Assembly: GCF_044197065.1 (NCBI RefSeq)
Contig: NZ_JBIQOI010000012.1
Location: forward strand, 45,948-109,947
Length of the DNA: 64,000 bases
Direction: 5' to 3'
DNA from: Kluyvera ascorbata_C
Lineage (GTDB): Bacteria; Pseudomonadota; Gammaproteobacteria; Enterobacterales; Enterobacteriaceae
Shown here: positions 60,591 to 64,000 of the stretch, piece after piece
Position numbering within the stretch: position 1 is the stretch's first letter
Layout: the number at the start of each line of letters is the position of its first letter
The notes under the pieces: generated by a model
Told to the model about the DNA's origin: nothing
The model's database searches: none
What the model saw: only the letters and a program-made list of their open reading frames with translations
Program-made: the position numbers and the translations under genes

Positions 60591-60595
60591 CTTTT

Positions 60596-61219
60596 TTATT
60601 TCTTCTCAACAAGCTGTTTTACGGTATCAGCGTACTGAGCGACAAAGACGTCCATATTGCTAGTGTCCATGCCCTGCGGATTCAGCTGGTATTTGCCGTT
60701 AACAAACATTGCTGGAACGCCCTGCAGCTGCAGATCGGCAGCCGCTTTTTCCTGCTGCGCAACCAGAGATTTCACCACGAAGCTGTTCCAGGCGGCGTCA
60801 TAATCTTCGCCCTTCACGCCAGCGTCGGTGAAGACTTTACGGATATCCGCAACGGTCTGCACGGTCTGGGTTTTCTGTACCGCTTCAAACATCGGTGCAG
60901 TAATCTGATCTTCTACGCCCAGCGCCATCGCCACTGCCCACGCCTGAGTCAGGTCTTTGCCCAATGGGCCCAGGAACTCAACGTGGTACTTGGTCATTTT
61001 GGTGCCTTCCGGCAGCTTTTTCTTCACGTTGTCAGAAACGTGCAGAACTTCTTCAAACTGATAGCAATGCGGGCAGTAGAAGGAGAAGAACTCCAGCACC
61101 TGCGGCTCACCAGCAACCGGCTTATCAATCGTTACGTATTGTTTGCCGTCGGTAATCTGAGCAGCGGATGCGCTGAATGCCAGAATCATACCTGCCAGCG
61201 CAAGCCAAACCTTTTTCAT
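60596..61219 (-). CDS. dsbA: periplasmic thiol:disulfide oxidase DsbA
   Basis: 207 residues (E. coli 208). Signal peptide KKVWLALAGMILAFSASA. Thioredoxin-fold active site CPHC in FFSFYCPHCYQFEEV, helical insertion, and cis-Pro loop LQGVPAMFVNGKYQ. It introduces disulfides into exported proteins and is reoxidised by DsbB. It lies 27 bp after srkA, with which it is cotranscribed in E. coli under Cpx control. Confidence 0.97.
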   Translation of the reverse strand: MKKVWLALAGMILAFSASAAQITDGKQYVTIDKPVAGEPQVLEFFSFYCPHCYQFEEVLHVSDNVKKKLPEGTKMTKYHVEFLGPLGKDLTQAWAVAMALGVEDQITAPMFEAVQKTQTVQTVADIRKVFTDAGVKGEDYDAAWNSFVVKSLVAQQEKAAADLQLQGVPAMFVNGKYQLNPQGMDTSNMDVFVAQYADTVKQLVEKK

Positions 61220-61246
61220 AACTCACTCTCTCCTGACTGTGTCGAA

Positions 61247-62233
61247 TTAATACATTGGCGTTAATTGAAGAGGGGGTTCTTGTAGAACCTTCACCTGCTC
61301 TATAAAAGTTGCGATCTGCCGATGCCAGAAATCTTCCCCGGTTAACCAGGGAAAATTTTTCGGAAATGCAGGGTCATCCCAACGCCTGATAATCCAGGCA
61401 AGATAATAAACCAACCGCATTGCACGTAAAGGCTCAATCAGCGCCAATTCGTCTGAATTAAAGCTGCTGAATTCTTCGTAAGCCTCAACGATGGTTTCAA
61501 GCTGCATACGTCTCTCTACCTGAGAGCCGTTAAGCAACATCCAGAGATCCTGAACTGCGGGGCCGTTGCGCGCATCATCAAGATCGACAAACAGCGGGCC
61601 ATCGCGCCAGAGAATATTTCCTGCGTGGCAGTCACCGTGTAAGCGCAATGCATCGAAACGGCCGTGCCATAGTCCCATTACCGCATCGATCAAATCATCG
61701 GTTGCTTTCAGGAAACGGTCTTTTAAACCAGCAGGAATGAGCGCCGAATGCTCAAAGAGGGCACGCGGTTCGATAAGATACTCTTTCACGCCAATAGAAG
61801 GACGCGCGGTAAAGCGGGATTTACGGCCGGTCTGGTGCATACGCCCCAGATAGCGCCCAACCCACTCCATCTGATCCAGATTATCGGATTCGAACTGGCG
61901 GCCGCCCATGCTAGGGAAGACGGCAAAATAGAAGCCTTCGTGCGTTAGCAGCGTCTGGTCATTAAAAACCAGAGGTGCCGCAACCGGAACCTCATCCTGA
62001 ACCAACTCAAGCGCGAATTGATGCTCTTCAAGAATCTGCGCCGCTGACCAGCGTTCCGGACGATAGAACTTCACCACCATACGACGGCGATCTTCATCCT
62101 GAAACTGATAAACCCGATTCTCATAGCTGTTAAGGGGGGTAAGTCCAGAATCAACCCGGATACCCTGATCGAATAGGGCATCGATGATGGTATCCGGGTG
62201 GAGAGTCTGGAAAGTGAAAGCCTTGTCGTTCAT
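61247..62233 (-). CDS. srkA: stress response kinase A (YihE/RdoA)
   Basis: 328 residues, E. coli length. APH/choline-kinase-like Ser/Thr kinase: nucleotide-binding part YENRVYQFQDEDRRRMVVKF, catalytic loop LHGDCHAGNILW and metal-binding DLDDARNGPAVQDLWMLL. It is Cpx-regulated and protects against programmed death in E. coli. It is cotranscribed with dsbA. Confidence 0.95.
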   Translation of the reverse strand: MNDKAFTFQTLHPDTIIDALFDQGIRVDSGLTPLNSYENRVYQFQDEDRRRMVVKFYRPERWSAAQILEEHQFALELVQDEVPVAAPLVFNDQTLLTHEGFYFAVFPSMGGRQFESDNLDQMEWVGRYLGRMHQTGRKSRFTARPSIGVKEYLIEPRALFEHSALIPAGLKDRFLKATDDLIDAVMGLWHGRFDALRLHGDCHAGNILWRDGPLFVDLDDARNGPAVQDLWMLLNGSQVERRMQLETIVEAYEEFSSFNSDELALIEPLRAMRLVYYLAWIIRRWDDPAFPKNFPWLTGEDFWHRQIATFIEQVKVLQEPPLQLTPMY

Positions 62234-62308
62234 CCTGACATCCGATAACGATACGAATGATTCAGGATATCATTTCACAGTGATTTGAGTGGCGCTGCTT
62301 ACAACCTT

Positions 62309-62578
62309 TTACTCTTTTATTACGCCGCGAGCGCGTAGCAGCGCGGTTTTGAAGTCTTCTTCATAATCTTTCTGAATACCTGGAATGACCGCATCTTTGG
62401 CCGAGTCACGCATTTTCAGATGATAGATCAGAATATCATCCGTTAAATCGGCCAATTCGCCGTCATAGCCTGACTCCTTCGCCAGTTTCTGCAAAAATTG
62501 CAGTAAATTCAGCTCCGGCTCTTTCTGCCAGGCTGGCTGGAGGAGTTCGATAACTTCGTTCAGACGTTTACATTTCAT
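62309..62578 (-). CDS. yihD: conserved protein YihD
   Basis: 89 residues from the ATG at 62578 (MKCKRLNEVIELLQPAWQKE), E. coli length, after GGAG; an ORF extension upstream is not needed. It is a small helical cytosolic protein of DUF1040 with the pattern DLTDDILIYHLKMRDSAKDA. In E. coli it is induced by Cpx and links to shock response; the biochemical role is unknown. Confidence 0.93.
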   Translation of the reverse strand: MKCKRLNEVIELLQPAWQKEPELNLLQFLQKLAKESGYDGELADLTDDILIYHLKMRDSAKDAVIPGIQKDYEEDFKTALLRARGVIKE

Positions 62579-62647
62579 GGTCGTGCTCCTTACGCTTGAT
62601 GGAGACACGTTAGCAGGGTAAACCACACAATAAAAGAGGCGATAGCG

Positions 62648-63232
62648 GTGAATGCAAAGAGCCAGATAACCGGCGTGGTATTAGCGGGCGGCAAAGCCTC
62701 AAGAATGGGCGGTCAGGATAAAGGATTAATGCTGCTGAACGGTAAGCCATTGTGGCAGCACGTCGCAGATTGCCTGTGTTCGCAGGTAAATGATGTCGTT
62801 ATCAGTGCTAATCGTAATCTGGATATCTATCGACAGAGCGGCTTAACGGTCATTGCTGATACGCTGTCAGACTTTCCAGGGCCACTCGCCGGGCTGTTAT
62901 CGGTTATGCAGCAGAGATCCGGCGAATGGTTTCTGTTTTGTCCCTGCGATACGCCGTTTATTCCCAATAATCTCGTTGAACGCCTGGCAGAAGAACGTAG
63001 CGACGCGCCAGTTGTTTGGGTGCATGATGGCGATCGCGACCACCCTGCAGTGGCGCTTGCCCACCGCAGTCTAGCCCCACAGATCGTGGATTATCTTGCT
63101 AGCGGCGAACGCCGCGTTATGATCTTTATGCGTCAGGTTGGCGGCCATTCTGTCGATTTTAGCGACATGAAAGAAGCATTTCGCAACATGAATACGCCAG
63201 AAGATTTGCAGCTCTATCAGGAAAAATCATGA
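62648..63232 (+). CDS. mobA: molybdenum cofactor guanylyltransferase
   Basis: 194 residues, E. coli length, from GTG at 62648 with GAGG upstream. The nucleotide-binding signature GVVLAGGKASRMGGQDKGL, substrate loop FPGPLAGLLSVMQ, and FCPCDTPFIP with metal-binding Asp are present. It joins GMP to Mo-molybdopterin to make the MGD used by FdoG, encoded earlier in the window. It overlaps mobB by 4 bp. Confidence 0.95.
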   Translation: MNAKSQITGVVLAGGKASRMGGQDKGLMLLNGKPLWQHVADCLCSQVNDVVISANRNLDIYRQSGLTVIADTLSDFPGPLAGLLSVMQQRSGEWFLFCPCDTPFIPNNLVERLAEERSDAPVVWVHDGDRDHPAVALAHRSLAPQIVDYLASGERRVMIFMRQVGGHSVDFSDMKEAFRNMNTPEDLQLYQEKS

Positions 63233-63735
63233 TTCCATTATTGGCCATTGCCGCCTGGAGCGGGACGGGAAAAACGACGTTATTGAAAAAGCTCATACCT
63301 GAGCTTTGTCAGCTCGGGATTCGCCCTGGCCTCATCAAGCATACTCATCACAATATGGATGTCGATAAGCCGGGTAAGGACAGCTATGAACTTCGCAAGG
63401 CAGGGGCAGCACAGACTCTGGTGGCGAGTAAACAGCGTTGGGCGCTGATGACGGAAACGCCGGACGAAGAGGAGCTCGATCTGGCTTTTCTGGTGAGCAG
63501 GATGGATGAATCGAAGCTGGACCTGGTGCTGGTTGAAGGGTTCAAACATGAATCCGTCGCCAAGATCTTGCTGTTTCGTCAGGATGCAGGGCACCCTGTG
63601 AGCGAGTTGACGATCGATGAACATACGATTGCTGTCGCCAGCGATATTCCGCTAAACGTTGATGTCCCGGTACTGGATTTGAATAATTTGCAGGAAATAG
63701 TGGCGTTTATTGTCGCGTGGTTAGGAACAGAATAG
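63229..63735 (+). CDS. mobB: molybdopterin-guanine dinucleotide biosynthesis adaptor MobB
   Basis: 168 residues (E. coli 175) with a P-loop AAWSGTGKTTLLKKLI, IKHTHHNMDVDKPGKDSYEL and LVEGFKHESVAKI. It is a GTP-binding partner of MobA, helpful but not essential. It is translationally coupled to mobA through ATGA. Confidence 0.94.
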   Translation: MIPLLAIAAWSGTGKTTLLKKLIPELCQLGIRPGLIKHTHHNMDVDKPGKDSYELRKAGAAQTLVASKQRWALMTETPDEEELDLAFLVSRMDESKLDLVLVEGFKHESVAKILLFRQDAGHPVSELTIDEHTIAVASDIPLNVDVPVLDLNNLQEIVAFIVAWLGTE

Positions 63736-63843
63736 TAGGCAGGATAAGGCGTTTAAGCCGCCATCCGGCAATGTGCACCGCGTAAACGCCTCGTCCGGGC
63801 GACCAGCGCAGTCTGTAGCCCGGGCGAACGCAGTGACCCCGGG
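63736..63843. repeat. REP/BIME cluster after mobB
   Basis: AGGCAGGATAAGGCGTTTAA with GCCGCCATCCGGC, then GTAGCCCGGGCGAACGCAGT and CCCCGGG: three REP-like units between convergent mobB and the rRNA operon. Confidence 0.8.
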
Positions 63844-63875
63844 AAAATTCACCGCACTTTCCTTTCCCGCAGACG

Positions 63876-63906
63876 CAAAAAAGCCCATCCGTCAGGATGG
63901 GCTTCT
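63876..63906 (-). terminator. rRNA operon terminator
   Basis: The - strand stem AAGCCCATCCTGA / TCAGG-ATGGGCTT ends in six T, 10 bp downstream of the 5S 3' end. Confidence 0.9.
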
Positions 63907-63916
63907 TCACTAATTG

Positions 63917-64000
63917 ATGCCTGGCAGTTCCCTACTCTCGCATGGGGAGACCCCACACTACCATCGGCGCTACGGCGTTTCACTTCTGAGTTCGGCATGG
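63917..64000 (-). rRNA. rrf: 5S ribosomal RNA, 3' part (gene runs out of window)
   Basis: The - strand reads CCATGCCGAACTCAGAAGTG at the window edge and ends GGGAACTGCCAGGCAT, identical in pattern to the last 84 of 120 bases of E. coli 5S rRNA. Its neighbour mobB identifies it as the distal end of the rrnA-equivalent operon. Confidence 0.96.

Noticed and set aside
1..64000. CRISPR arrays, tRNA genes, insertion sequences, prophage genes
   Set aside because: I saw no regularly spaced direct repeats, no tRNA cloverleaf and no transposase or phage protein. The short interspersed repeats are REP elements.

Overview
The window is a contiguous stretch of an enterobacterial chromosome (Enterobacteriaceae, Enterobacter/Lelliottia/Citrobacter-like; the genus cannot be fixed from this sequence alone). 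Gene content, protein lengths and order follow the E. coli K-12 region from pfkA through rha, fdo, glnA and polA to the rrnA 5S rRNA. The enterobacterial signatures include CpxQ, CsrC and Spot 42 RNAs, a UGA-selenocysteine codon in fdoG, a TTG-started engB and many REP elements.

Layout. 1-7.1 kb: end of rraA, pfkA, fieF, the divergent cpxP/cpxRA envelope-stress system, yiiM and sodA. 7.2-20.3 kb: a complete and enlarged L-rhamnose locus. It has the rhaT symporter, rhaSR regulators and rhaBAD, then an ABC importer (binding protein, double ATPase, two permeases), an iron-dependent lactaldehyde-reductase-type dehydrogenase and rhaM. 20.4-23.8 kb: a RafY/ScrY-like sugar porin, and a cupin regulator divergent from an azlC-azlD amino-acid exporter pair.

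23.9-34.9 kb is the accessory part. Three paralogous 70-residue DUF1471 secreted proteins punctuate two islands. The first is a sigma-54 controlled mannose-family PTS operon with a GH88 unsaturated glucuronyl hydrolase, followed by an AT-richer 2-hydroxyacid dehydrogenase. The second is an AT-rich orphan type VI secretion module: a small membrane-active candidate effector, a two-helix candidate immunity protein and an hcp. DUF1471 copies 2 and 3, which flank the T6SS module, share an identical 192-bp segment, and copy 2 looks like a recombinant of copies 1 and 3.

34.9-41.7 kb: fdhD and fdoGHI-fdhE (aerobic formate dehydrogenase-O and its maturation). 41.7-43.2 kb: a decayed yiiF/vapBC-like toxin-antitoxin and an esterase gene with a LexA-type operator over its presumed promoter. 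43.2-54.9 kb: fabY(yiiD), dtd, yihY, yihX, typA, glnA-glnL-glnG with intact NtrC and sigma-54 sites, yshB, hemN, a candidate small membrane protein, and yihI. 54.9-64 kb: csrC, engB, spf, polA with upstream DnaA boxes, yihG, dsbA, srkA, yihD, mobAB, and the 3' end of a 5S rRNA gene.

The core genes are conventional. The points most worth a second look are the T6SS effector/immunity/hcp island between duplicated DUF1471 genes, the PTS/GH88 operon, the putative SOS-controlled esterase, the small ORF coupled to hemN, and the loss or relocation of the genes that separate rraA and pfkA in E. coli.
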